The notes below the pieces were generated by a model. That model made no database searches, was not told the origin of the DNA, and saw nothing but the letters and a program-made list of their open reading frames with translations. From contig CAYLVB010000007.1 of assembly GCA_964387075.1 (NCBI GenBank), forward strand, positions 124,001 through 188,000: a stretch of DNA of 64,000 nt. The letters run 5' to 3'. Positions 24,120 to 32,753 of the stretch are shown here, one piece after another (positions within the stretch are counted from its first letter, which is position 1; every line of letters starts with the position of its first letter). The translations under genes were made by a program, and so were the position numbers. The stretch comes from PALSA-968 sp964387075. Lineage in GTDB: Bacteria; Bacteroidota; Bacteroidia; B-17B0; Aurantibacillaceae.

Positions 24120-25111
24120 TTCTGCGCCATATCGCCTTCTTCAAGCTTCAGGCGGGCATCCATTTCGAGCATGGCGGCCAAAACCAATTGGGTGTAGTTC
24201 TGCGAAGCCGTTTTAAATCCTTTGGCCTGCGTGCGCCACATGGTATGGATCAGCGGCATACCACCTTCGGTAGGTTTGATGGTTTGAAGTACCGCCCTTA
24301 CATTTCCGGCGCCGGCGTGGTACACGTGCATTACCAGTAAACGGAACCACAGGTCGGTCTCACTATAAGAAATATGCATGGTATCCAGCATTTGTTTGGT
24401 GAGCGGAATACAAATGGTTTTCATCAGTTGGGAAGCCGCGTAAGCCGCACGATCAAAATCCGCGCGCTCATCCATCTTCCGGTTCACTTTTAAGCCAAAC
24501 ATGCGTGCCACAGGTTTCATTAACTGGAAAGGCCCGTATGCGCCTACATTCGATTTTTGCAGGCGGTTTGGGCTTTCTATCAAAAGAATGGCTTGTGCAT
24601 ACCAGGGGTCAACGTTGTTCGTTTGAAAATCCTTAATGCCACGATCGAGGTTCAAATAGGCTTTACTGAAATCATAAAAGAAGCTTTTTCCCTCAACCAG
24701 TAAAACACGCTCGCTGTCGCCAATACAAAATTCATTGCGCAGGCTGTCGCGGTAGGTCTCTTTCTGAGCGTCGCTATAGGTCTTCCAGTTCTTCAGTTGC
24801 ACGCGGTCTATCACGCAGCGGCGGTTCGAGTAGCAGATATAAGCCGAATCTTTTGTGAGGTTCATGATGCCGCGCCAGAACTTCACCTGGGGTAAAGTGT
24901 CCACATGCATATCGTACAACTGGCAATCGTGGATGTAATTAAGGGTCTCCCGCTTGCCTTGATCGTAAATGGTAATGACGTCGCGCTTGTGATCAACCGG
25001 AACGCTCACTTTTTCCTCTGGTTCGTTCTTAACGGTAAAGGGTTTCTCTTTCGGGTTAATACCCGAGAAGAACAAAGCGCCAAAACAAAGTATCGATACT
25101 ATCCTCATCAT
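24116..25111 (-). CDS. Lytic murein transglycosylase (SLT domain)
   Basis: 331 residues from the ATG at 25111 (MMRIVSILCFGALFFSG, signal peptide). The frame opens 17 codons earlier, but those residues do not form a signal sequence. A ~150-residue N-terminal region of unknown fold precedes the SLT lysozyme-like domain: AILLIESPNRLQKSNVGAYG with the catalytic Glu (about 180), GPFQLMKPVARMFGL and MHVYHAGAGNV, the usual E/GxxGxxQ/AYNxG order. It cuts the MurNAc-GlcNAc bond in the periplasm, forming anhydro-muropeptides. It converges with recO, overlapping by 4 bases at the stops. Confidence 0.85.
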   Translation of the reverse strand: MMRIVSILCFGALFFSGINPKEKPFTVKNEPEEKVSVPVDHKRDVITIYDQGKRETLNYIHDCQLYDMHVDTLPQVKFWRGIMNLTKDSAYICYSNRRCVIDRVQLKNWKTYSDAQKETYRDSLRNEFCIGDSERVLLVEGKSFFYDFSKAYLNLDRGIKDFQTNNVDPWYAQAILLIESPNRLQKSNVGAYGPFQLMKPVARMFGLKVNRKMDERADFDRAAYAASQLMKTICIPLTKQMLDTMHISYSETDLWFRLLVMHVYHAGAGNVRAVLQTIKPTEGGMPLIHTMWRTQAKGFKTASQNYTQLVLAAMLEMDARLKLEEGDMAQN

Positions 25112-25241
25112 AACCTGCCCACAAGATAATTTGTAGACTCTAATATACGAAAAATATGCCAAAAAGTTTTACACAGGGGCGTATTAATAGACCAATGGTT
25201 AAAAAAGGCTGACTTACAGAGGAAAAAAGGCGGCTTTTGGG

Positions 25242-25249
25242 TACATTTG
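25242..25249 (+). promoter_or_regulatory. TAnnTTTG -7 box directly before the methyltransferase ATG
   Basis: TACATTTG ends 5 bases before the ATG at 25255. With usual Bacteroidota spacing, transcription would start at or within 1-2 bases of the ATG, giving a leaderless mRNA. Confidence 0.55.
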
Positions 25250-25254
25250 GAACG

Positions 25255-25938
25255 ATGGAAGATGCGCTGCTAACCGATATCCTGCAATGGGACGTACGCT
25301 CCTGGAAGAAGGCCCTTGACCATTGGGAGAGGGGGATAGACTGGAGCAAAGTATCGAGCGCTCTCGAGCTCGGTGGCGAAAAAGGAGGGCTTTCTCTGTG
25401 GCTGGCTCAAAAAGGCATTTCGGTGATCTGCTCGAACCTCGAGAACAGCAGGCAAACAGCGGAGCCCCTTCACACAAAATACAAGGTTAACGAACGCATA
25501 AAATACCAGGACATTGACGCCACGGATATTCCTTATAAAGATCAATTTGACCTTATCGTTTTCAAATCCATCCTGGGAGGCATCGGGCGTAACGACAATT
25601 TTGAGATACAGCGTAAGGTGCTGAGAGAGGTTCACAAGGCATTAAAACCCGGAGGAAGATTATTGTTTGCCGAGAACCTGAAAGCTTCCTCTATTCACCA
25701 GAAATTGCGAAAGAAGTTCGTGAAGTGGGGCGATAGCTGGCGTTATGTTTCCTTAGATGAAATGAGAACAGTGCTGCAAGATTTTTCGAGCTTCGAAATA
25801 AAGACCACAGGCGTGCTGGGTACTTTTGGTCGCACAGAGAAACAAAGGAGCCTGCTCTCGGCAGGCGATCGCGGGTTTTTAAACGCGCTAAGCCCCGATA
25901 AATGGAAATATATTGCATACGGGATAGCTACAAAATGA
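25255..25938 (+). CDS. Class I SAM-dependent methyltransferase
   Basis: 227 residues from the ATG at 25255. A TTG at 25237 is in frame but lies in the promoter box. The SAM-binding motif I is ALELGGEKGGLSLWLA (about 36-50), with the acidic residue after strand beta2 in ICSNLENS, motif II FDLIVFKSILGGIG and motif III ALKPGGRLLFAENL. The E-L-G-G-E-K-G-G variant keeps the glycine loop. The middle region resembles methyltransferases of surface-glycan clusters and the Methyltransf_11 group; the substrate is unknown. Monocistronic, converging with the barrel gene with no gap. Confidence 0.85.
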   Translation: MEDALLTDILQWDVRSWKKALDHWERGIDWSKVSSALELGGEKGGLSLWLAQKGISVICSNLENSRQTAEPLHTKYKVNERIKYQDIDATDIPYKDQFDLIVFKSILGGIGRNDNFEIQRKVLREVHKALKPGGRLLFAENLKASSIHQKLRKKFVKWGDSWRYVSLDEMRTVLQDFSSFEIKTTGVLGTFGRTEKQRSLLSAGDRGFLNALSPDKWKYIAYGIATK

Positions 25939-27633
25939 TCAGAAAGGCGTGAACGTAAGCCCGATCATAGCATTGAACTTCTGGGTGGGATACAGGTCCC
26001 AACGATAATAACGGAAACTGCCGATATTATTGAAGTTAACGAAAGCTGAGAGCAATTTAGTGTAGCGATACTCAACTCCAAGGTTAATGTCGGTAACTCC
26101 TTTTAGCTGCGTGGCCTGATACATAGGCAACGACGGGCTGGCACCTGCATCTTTCTGCAATGCCCACTGGTTACCGATCACGAACACGTCCGCTTTTACA
26201 ATGATCTTGCTTTTTAAATTATAGTAGGCAGAAAAGGTAAGATCAAAATTAGGCTTGTGCCATGGATAAACCCCGCTGCTATCTAATTTATAACTGTAGA
26301 AATTTCCTTTGGCGGCAACCGTAATTTTCTCCTTGTACTGGTATTTCACCTGCCCGTTCACATTGATGAAATTTGTGTTCAGGTAAACCACCTTGTATTT
26401 ATTGCCAAGCGCGTTCTCCTGATACAAATTGTAGTCGACAAGGTAAAAAGGCATATTCTCATAGCGGCCATACAATGCTTTCACATCATAAGAAGTATTG
26501 GCGCTCAGCGCTCCCCGCAAGCCGCCGAACAAATTGTATTTATTATTGGTGTTCTTGTAATCCAGTTCACTCAGCACAAATGGATTGGCTGTTGAAAGCG
26601 ACCTGAAACTGTTCTTCTCGAGTCCGCCGCTTACACCGGCATAAGGAATGACCAGGTTGTTGTAAATATTGTAATACACATTAAAGCGCGGATAGAAATA
26701 ATACTTGGTGCCCCGGAGATCAAAGTAATCAGCCACCGCATTTACACCAACATCCACTTTCCATTTTGTTCCATTACCTGCCTCAAAATAAGGGTTCAAT
26801 CGGATAATAAAATTATTCATTGTATCATTAGCACTGGTCACATTATAATAATCTATGGCTCCCGACACATTTATCTTCGTTTGATCCTTATAAAAAGTAA
26901 CCAGGCCATCGGCAAACACATTATTCTCAAAGGTCTTGTATTTGTCGCCTAAATTGTAATACGCGAAGTGAATATCATGATTGATGTCCTTGCTCGTATC
27001 GGCATAGTGGCTCTGCAACCTGCCTTTTCCTTCAAAGAGCTGGAAACGTTGTTTGTAATCGGCATCACTTACGTTGGGAAAAGCGCTTTCTTTGAACCCG
27101 TAATAATGTATCACATTCCTGCTGTAATTAAAATCGCCGCTCAACGTGTGACGTTTCAGGAATTTCTTGCCATAGATACTTGCCTCATTATCGCTGAAAT
27201 CCGTGGTTCCCAACGAATCGAATTTGGCGTGCGACGATAAATGTTTTACGCGAAGTCCCCAGTTCATCTCTTTTGAGCGCAGGTTGTTGTAGAACACTTC
27301 TCCGTAAGGCATTGTGTAATTCCCTACACCGGCCTTGATGAGCATGGAATACAATTTGGAAAGTGGCTCATTGACCATTTTCGCAGGCTCTATCGGAGAA
27401 ACCGCATAGGAAGTGACAAACTGCTTAGCCGGTGAAGTATATGTGATATTTGTAATGCGTTTTACTGTGTCTACGATCTCAGGCTTATCTGTTTGTTTGG
27501 AAGCTTCCTTAATTACAGGATCGTAATTTGCCGCATTGATCACCTCCACGTCGCCAATTCCCTGCGAGAAAACACGCGAGGAAGACAACGCCAGCGTGGC
27601 CAGAACAAAATATTTTAAAGCTACTTTCTTCAT
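25939..27633 (-). CDS. Outer-membrane beta-barrel protein (TonB-receptor-like barrel, no plug seen)
   Basis: 564 residues with a signal peptide ending VFSQ (about residue 24). From residue ~90 the sequence alternates polar and aromatic residues in strand-length units (WGLRVKHLSSHAKF, HTLSGDFNYSRNVIHYYGF, KYNLFGGLRGALSANTSYDVKALYG) and ends in MIGLTFTPF, with the terminal Phe typical of barrels inserted by BAM. I see no TonB box or plug domain. The ATG overlaps the stop of the upstream 1037-aa TPR protein by 4 bases, so the two form an operon and probably one complex. Confidence 0.75.
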   Translation of the reverse strand: MKKVALKYFVLATLALSSSRVFSQGIGDVEVINAANYDPVIKEASKQTDKPEIVDTVKRITNITYTSPAKQFVTSYAVSPIEPAKMVNEPLSKLYSMLIKAGVGNYTMPYGEVFYNNLRSKEMNWGLRVKHLSSHAKFDSLGTTDFSDNEASIYGKKFLKRHTLSGDFNYSRNVIHYYGFKESAFPNVSDADYKQRFQLFEGKGRLQSHYADTSKDINHDIHFAYYNLGDKYKTFENNVFADGLVTFYKDQTKINVSGAIDYYNVTSANDTMNNFIIRLNPYFEAGNGTKWKVDVGVNAVADYFDLRGTKYYFYPRFNVYYNIYNNLVIPYAGVSGGLEKNSFRSLSTANPFVLSELDYKNTNNKYNLFGGLRGALSANTSYDVKALYGRYENMPFYLVDYNLYQENALGNKYKVVYLNTNFINVNGQVKYQYKEKITVAAKGNFYSYKLDSSGVYPWHKPNFDLTFSAYYNLKSKIIVKADVFVIGNQWALQKDAGASPSLPMYQATQLKGVTDINLGVEYRYTKLLSAFVNFNNIGSFRYYRWDLYPTQKFNAMIGLTFTPF

Positions 27634-30600
27634 TTCGGCGCCTTGATATTTAAAGTATCGTTTTGATCGAGTAAAATATCATTTCCCTTATTGCGGAACT
27701 GGATCTGCATGTCCTCTTGCTTATTCTCCATTTCTCTCTGCTGCTGTTTGTCCTTGATCTCCTGCAATTTTTGCTTGGCTATATCAATGTATTCTGTCTT
27801 TTCCGCGTTCTCAATTACGCTTTGCAGGATCGCTTCGGCATTGGCATACTCCTTTTTCTCTGCATACACGTCCGACATCAATAACATTCCTTTCGTGTTC
27901 CAGTCGTTATTGGAATAGGTGTAGCCTACGAGGCTGTTCACGGTCTTCTCTGTCTCTTTCAATTCCTTCTTCTGAAAATGGATCAGCGCCAGGTAATAAT
28001 AAGCTTCCGCTCCGGCCTCGCTCTTGGCATTCTTCACCAGGTAGTTCAGGTCGGCAATGGCTTCATCCCGGCGATTGAGTTCGTATAAGGAACGCGCCTT
28101 CAACTGGTGTGCTTCCACCACCTGGTTGGGGGAAAGTTTTTCGGTGTTCAGTACCTTGTTACATTCGGTAACGCATTCTTCGTACATCTTCACCTGGTAT
28201 GAGCAACGCATGGCTCCCAATTTTGCCGCGAGCTTGTTCTGCGAGGTTTCGGCCGCCTCCTGCAATTGCATATACAGCGGAAAAGCATCACCGTATTTTT
28301 TATCCTTGTACAGGATGTAGGCCGCTTTGGAAAGCGCGATCTCGGTGTGAATGTTCCTTGGTTTGGAAAGAATGAATTTATACGATGGCAGCGAATTCAC
28401 ATAATCTCCTTTGCTGTAAACGCATTCGGCATAACAGAAATGCGCTTCTACTATGTATTTACCATCAGGGAACTTATTGATGTACTTAAGCATTTCAGGA
28501 GCGGCAGCATCACAATCCTTTTTATTATAATACAGGTCGGAGGCCTTTTCCCAATAACTTTCATCCAGCTCACTCACGCTTACCGAACTTCCAATGGAAT
28601 TCATGTAAGTCTCCATCTCATCGGGCTTGTTCTGCTCTTTAAATATCTTCTTGATGGTCTCAATGGCATCCTTCGCCTCCTCCGATTTCGGGTTTTGCTT
28701 GACGATCTTATCGAGATACGAGAAAGCCTTATCATATTTGTTCTGGTTATAATACAGGAACCCAACAGTTTTAGTGGCGCGCGTTACGTACGGTGAAGTG
28801 GGATAATTATTGATGATCTTGTCGTACCAAACAATTGCGTTGTCAGTCTCATTAGCAAGTTTGTAACTTTCTGCAGTCTCGAAAACGGAAGAAGCCACAT
28901 AGGGCGAAGAAGGGTATTGCTTCTGCAAAGCCTGTAGGTCGCTGATCTTCTCTTTATAGTTCTTTAAAAGTCCATTACAAAGCGCTTTCTGGTACAACGA
29001 ATAATCCACATCGATCTTATTGAGAGCAACAGCCGTTTCGTAGTAATCTGCGGCCGAGTTAAAGTTCTTCTGCATGAAATAGCAGTCGGCTGTGCGCACA
29101 TTGGCGTCGGCTGCTTTCAGCGGATCATCAAGCTTCTTACTCATCAAATACTTCCTGAAAGAAACGCCGGCGTCGTCGTAATTCTTGCTCATGAATTGCG
29201 CGTAGCCGATGTTGTAATTGGATAGATCGTATTCCTTTAAACCGAAAGCTCCCGGCATTTGCTGGAAAGTTTCCCATCCATCCATTGCGTTGCTATAGGC
29301 CTTTCCCTGGTACGAAAGCTCCGACAACCAGTATTTGCTTAGCGCCGTGATAGGCGGATCAGTATTGAGCCGGAACACCATATTGAAATATTTGCGCGCC
29401 GAATCTGCCTGGTTGTTGTTGTAGTGGTTAACCGCTTTGAAGTAGTACAATTGCTGGTACACGCCTTTTAGTTTCGGGTCCTCCGTGTTCATTTTCTCAA
29501 TGATGCGCAAAGCCGCGTCGTAATTCTTCGTGGAATGGAAACAATTCACCAAATAAGTATAAGCCTCATCCTTATGAATGGATTGGGGATATTCCAGAAT
29601 ATACTGCTGAAAATATTTAATGGCATCGTTAAAAGGACTGAAGCCGGTCTCGTAACACAGTTTCGCGTAATTGAAAAGACTTTCTTCGCGTATCTGCTTA
29701 TCGATCCTGAGATTATAGGCCGAAAAATAGGCTCCACGGGCTTTGGCCTTATCGCCGGCCTTCATGTGACAATCTGCCAGGTAATAGAAAGCATTTTGCG
29801 AAAGTGTATCATTCGTGCTGATGGCCTTTTCAAAATAGGTTCCCGCCGTTTTAAAATCGCTTGTTTTGTAATAGGCGTATCCCATTTGGTAATTATCCTG
29901 CGCCGAGCCTACCGGACCTTTCAATAAATACGGAATTGCTTCCGCGTACATCTGTTTGTAGAAGTACGATTGGCCAATGATGCGGTTTATCTCTCCTGCC
30001 TTCTGCGCGTGAACGCTGTCGTGCAGCAAAGCAGGCGCCACTTTGATCACATCATCGTATTTTCCCTGTAAAAAATAGATCTGCGCGATGTAATAAGGAA
30101 CAACCGTTCCAAAAGTTTCATCGTCCAGCAATCGATTGAACCCTTCCAAAGCGGTACTGTAGTTCTTTTCGGTATAGGCAATGTGCGAGTAATAGTAATT
30201 GGCCGGGTGCGCGTACTTATTGTCAATATCCTTGATCTCGTAGAGATCGATCTTTGCTTTTTCGATCTGCTTTGCCTCCAGGTAACTGTAGCCTCTCTTA
30301 AAACGAAGCTCGTTGGCATCGTCCTTGTCGAGATCGGCCACATCCACTTTTTCGAGGTACTCAATGGTCTCCTTGTATTTTTTCTTTCGGAAATTGGATT
30401 TTCCCAAATAGAAGCTTCCCCACTGCACCTTATTGCTCTCGGGATGCGCGTCCATGAATTTCTTCATGCGCCATTCGCCATCCTTATTGAAAAGCTCGAT
30501 GGCACAGGCAGCCGCGTAATACTCGGCATCTATGCGGGTAAGCGATTTTGAATTTTTGCTGGTCTCGATGACGTTCTGAAAGCTCTTCAAGGCGGAGCCG

Positions 30601-30743
30601 TACTTCTTTTTATCGAAAAGCTCAACGCCTGTCTTGAACTCGCGGTCGGGCTCGAGGTATATGGTGGTCTTCTGCGCCGGGGACACCGAACACAGGAGGC
30701 ATACGAAACATGCCAGAGAGAAACTCCTCATTTTCCACACCAT
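27630..30743 (-). CDS. Large periplasmic TPR-repeat protein
   Basis: 1037 residues; an internal ATG at 30731 (MRSFSLACFVCLLCSVSPAQ) gives a cleaner signal peptide and may be the true start. Nearly the whole protein is tetratricopeptide-type helical hairpins about 34-37 residues apart (YYLADCHMKAGDKAKARGAYFSAY; YYLALIHFQKKELKETEKTV), ending in a charged, Gln-rich coiled coil (KQKLQEIKDKQQQREMENKQ). It should be an elongated protein-binding scaffold in the periplasm. It is coupled by a 4-base overlap to an outer-membrane barrel gene. Lipoprotein TPR scaffolds of gliding/T9SS systems (SprE/PorW) are a looser alternative, but length and neighbour differ. Confidence 0.8.
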   Translation of the reverse strand: MVWKMRSFSLACFVCLLCSVSPAQKTTIYLEPDREFKTGVELFDKKKYGSALKSFQNVIETSKNSKSLTRIDAEYYAAACAIELFNKDGEWRMKKFMDAHPESNKVQWGSFYLGKSNFRKKKYKETIEYLEKVDVADLDKDDANELRFKRGYSYLEAKQIEKAKIDLYEIKDIDNKYAHPANYYYSHIAYTEKNYSTALEGFNRLLDDETFGTVVPYYIAQIYFLQGKYDDVIKVAPALLHDSVHAQKAGEINRIIGQSYFYKQMYAEAIPYLLKGPVGSAQDNYQMGYAYYKTSDFKTAGTYFEKAISTNDTLSQNAFYYLADCHMKAGDKAKARGAYFSAYNLRIDKQIREESLFNYAKLCYETGFSPFNDAIKYFQQYILEYPQSIHKDEAYTYLVNCFHSTKNYDAALRIIEKMNTEDPKLKGVYQQLYYFKAVNHYNNNQADSARKYFNMVFRLNTDPPITALSKYWLSELSYQGKAYSNAMDGWETFQQMPGAFGLKEYDLSNYNIGYAQFMSKNYDDAGVSFRKYLMSKKLDDPLKAADANVRTADCYFMQKNFNSAADYYETAVALNKIDVDYSLYQKALCNGLLKNYKEKISDLQALQKQYPSSPYVASSVFETAESYKLANETDNAIVWYDKIINNYPTSPYVTRATKTVGFLYYNQNKYDKAFSYLDKIVKQNPKSEEAKDAIETIKKIFKEQNKPDEMETYMNSIGSSVSVSELDESYWEKASDLYYNKKDCDAAAPEMLKYINKFPDGKYIVEAHFCYAECVYSKGDYVNSLPSYKFILSKPRNIHTEIALSKAAYILYKDKKYGDAFPLYMQLQEAAETSQNKLAAKLGAMRCSYQVKMYEECVTECNKVLNTEKLSPNQVVEAHQLKARSLYELNRRDEAIADLNYLVKNAKSEAGAEAYYYLALIHFQKKELKETEKTVNSLVGYTYSNNDWNTKGMLLMSDVYAEKKEYANAEAILQSVIENAEKTEYIDIAKQKLQEIKDKQQQREMENKQEDMQIQFRNKGNDILLDQNDTLNIKAPK

Positions 30744-30840
30744 AATCGCCAGTAAAGTTAGAGAGGAGCCTTGCTTGATACTTTATACCTTTCTTAAGTT
30801 ATTAACCCGAAGGTGTTAAAACACATAAGCGCGCGTTTTA

Positions 30841-30868
30841 TTGCAAGAACTTATTGTATTTACATTAG
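30841..30868 (+). promoter_or_regulatory. Probable ftsE promoter
   Basis: TTG at 30841 and TACATTAG at 30861-30868 (one mismatch to TAnnTTTG) are 20 bases apart start to start, 8 bases before the ATG at 30877. Confidence 0.4.
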
Positions 30869-30876
30869 CGGAAATT

Positions 30877-31557
30877 ATGCAGGGAGATACGGTCATACAA
30901 CTCAACAACGCCAGCATCAGCCAATCGTCGGGCGTGGTGGTCTCCAACCTTTCGCTAAGTGTTAAAAAAGGTGAATTTGTTTATCTTTTAGGGAAGACCG
31001 GCAGCGGAAAAAGCTCTGTGATGAAATGTTTGTACGCCGAAGTCCCATTGGAATCGGGCACCGGCAGTGTTGCAGGTTTCCAGTTGCATGATCTGAAAAG
31101 GAAAGACATCCCCTTCCTGCGCCGCAAACTGGGCATCATCTTCCAGGATTTCCAACTGCTGGGCGACCGGAGCATTTTTGAGAACCTGCGTTTTGTGATG
31201 AAGGCCACGGGCTGGAGAGAGGAAGAACAGATCAAAAAGCAGATCAACGATGTTTTGGAAAAAGTGGGCCTTTTTGGCAAAGGAAATAAAATGCCGCATG
31301 AAGTGTCGGGCGGTGAGCAGCAGCGTGTTGCTATTGCAAGAGCTTTATTGAACCATCCCGAGATCATACTGGCCGACGAGCCAACCGGCAACCTCGATCC
31401 CGAAACATCGGCCGAGATCATGAAACTGCTCCAGGACATCAGCAAGACCGGCACTTCAGTGCTTTTTGCCACGCACGACATGCTTCTTTACAACAAATTC
31501 CCGGCCCGCACGCTTACCTGCGCCAACGGCGTGGTGATGGAGACACGCGCTAATTAG
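30877..31557 (+). CDS. ftsE: Cell division ABC transporter ATP-binding protein FtsE
   Basis: 226 residues from the ATG at 30877. A TTG 12 codons upstream is in frame but overlaps the promoter. It is an ABC ATPase with Walker A GKTGSGKS (39-46), Q-loop IIFQDFQLLGDRSIFENL, signature VSGGEQQRVAIARAL, Walker B ILADEPTGNLD and H-loop LFATHD. FQDFQLLxDRSxxENL and the short length are typical of FtsE, which works with FtsX at the septum to activate peptidoglycan hydrolases. ftsX is not adjacent. Its stop shares TTAG with the stop of the convergent glycosyltransferase. Confidence 0.88.
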   Translation: MQGDTVIQLNNASISQSSGVVVSNLSLSVKKGEFVYLLGKTGSGKSSVMKCLYAEVPLESGTGSVAGFQLHDLKRKDIPFLRRKLGIIFQDFQLLGDRSIFENLRFVMKATGWREEEQIKKQINDVLEKVGLFGKGNKMPHEVSGGEQQRVAIARALLNHPEIILADEPTGNLDPETSAEIMKLLQDISKTGTSVLFATHDMLLYNKFPARTLTCANGVVMETRAN

Positions 31558-32693
31558 ATCGATTTTTTCTTACCCGAAAATACCGCGCCTATCAATTGGC
31601 GGGTCTTATGATCGTTATCAAAAATGATCAGGCTCTCTTTGCGTTCTTCCACCATTTCTTTAGTGAATTCTTTTAGAAAGCAGGCATTGATCTCCGTGAT
31701 CATCTCTTCCGGCGAGTTCTTTACAGAACAGGTGTTATAAAGCGAAGTGCCTTCGAGCATATGATCGTTGCACACACAAAAACGCCCGCTGAAAAGTACA
31801 TTGATAAGTTTTAACTTTAATCCCGTTGCCTGGTGCGTATATAGACAATGTACCTGCGCGTTCTCCAGCAATTCCTGCATCTGCGGTTCTTTGGGGTCGG
31901 GGATTATTTTAATATGGGGCATTTCCTTCACCCGATCGTAGATGTTTTGGGAAGGGTTCAGTCCCGCAATGATCACGGGATGCGTGATCCGTGAAAATAC
32001 GTGCTTAATAAGGTATTCGGCAGCCTTGCGGTTCTCGGCCACGCCCAGGTTGCCATGGTAAAGCACATATTCGCCTTTTCCGGGTTTACAGTTCACCTTT
32101 TCATAAGGATGGAAGCTGGGCAGGTAATCGATCGTTTTTCCGGGAAACTCTTCCTGCAGGTAGCGCTGATCGGAAGTGGAAACAACCAGCATTTGATCGG
32201 CATGAAGTAATTGCGACTGGAAAGAAAATAATTTTCGGGCTTCGGTAACAAAGTAAAGCTTCTTGAGGCCGTTCTTCTCCGCGTGGGCCAGGTGATAGTA
32301 ATAATGATGCTCAATGTTACTTTCGCGATAGATCTTCATCCGGTTCTTTAAGCGCGCATCGTTCAGGTAATAGCAGGTATGAAGCCCCTCGAAAAGGATC
32401 GGGTGATTGTCTCTTTCCAGGTTCGTCACCAATTCTTCGGAGGTTCGCGATTTGATGATATAAGGAACCTTGCTGAGTTGTCTTAAGAAAGATGTTTTTC
32501 GTTTGTAGTAATATACCTTCTGGCAATATTTCTCCAGTTCCTTCTGCTCTCCCCGTCCATACTCGTAGCAATGCAGGATGATCTTCACCCCCGCCCTATG
32601 CAGGTTCACCAGCTTGTAAAACACATCGATGACCCCCCCGTAATTGGCCGGAAATGGCACATCAAATGAGACTATATGCAGGGTTTTGTCCAA
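31554..32693 (-). CDS. Glycosyltransferase (GT4-like) with a TTG start
   Basis: 379 residues. The first codon is TTG at 32693 (MDKTLHIVSFDVPFPANYGG). There is a stop 10 codons upstream and no ATG before the nucleotide-fold strand LHIVSFDVPFPANYGGV, so TTG (or the preceding ATT) must serve. The C-terminal half has EYVLYHGNLGVAENRKAAEYLI, HPVIIAGLNPSQ and KLINVLFSGRFCVCNDHML, the order seen in GT-B enzymes that move sugars to LPS or capsule. There is no membrane segment. Donor and acceptor are unknown. It overlaps ftsE by 4 bases at the stops and is divergent from the 503-aa secreted protein gene. Confidence 0.8.
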   Translation of the reverse strand: MDKTLHIVSFDVPFPANYGGVIDVFYKLVNLHRAGVKIILHCYEYGRGEQKELEKYCQKVYYYKRKTSFLRQLSKVPYIIKSRTSEELVTNLERDNHPILFEGLHTCYYLNDARLKNRMKIYRESNIEHHYYYHLAHAEKNGLKKLYFVTEARKLFSFQSQLLHADQMLVVSTSDQRYLQEEFPGKTIDYLPSFHPYEKVNCKPGKGEYVLYHGNLGVAENRKAAEYLIKHVFSRITHPVIIAGLNPSQNIYDRVKEMPHIKIIPDPKEPQMQELLENAQVHCLYTHQATGLKLKLINVLFSGRFCVCNDHMLEGTSLYNTCSVKNSPEEMITEINACFLKEFTKEMVEERKESLIIFDNDHKTRQLIGAVFSGKKKSI

Positions 32694-32753
32694 AATGCTA
32701 TCTTTACTCCCAAGGAGTCCCTATGGGACAAAAGTAGCCCAATTTACCAACGA

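Noticed and set aside
30183..30551. 122-codon plus-strand open frame within the TPR gene
   Set aside because: Antisense shadow of the helical repeats; no start-site support.
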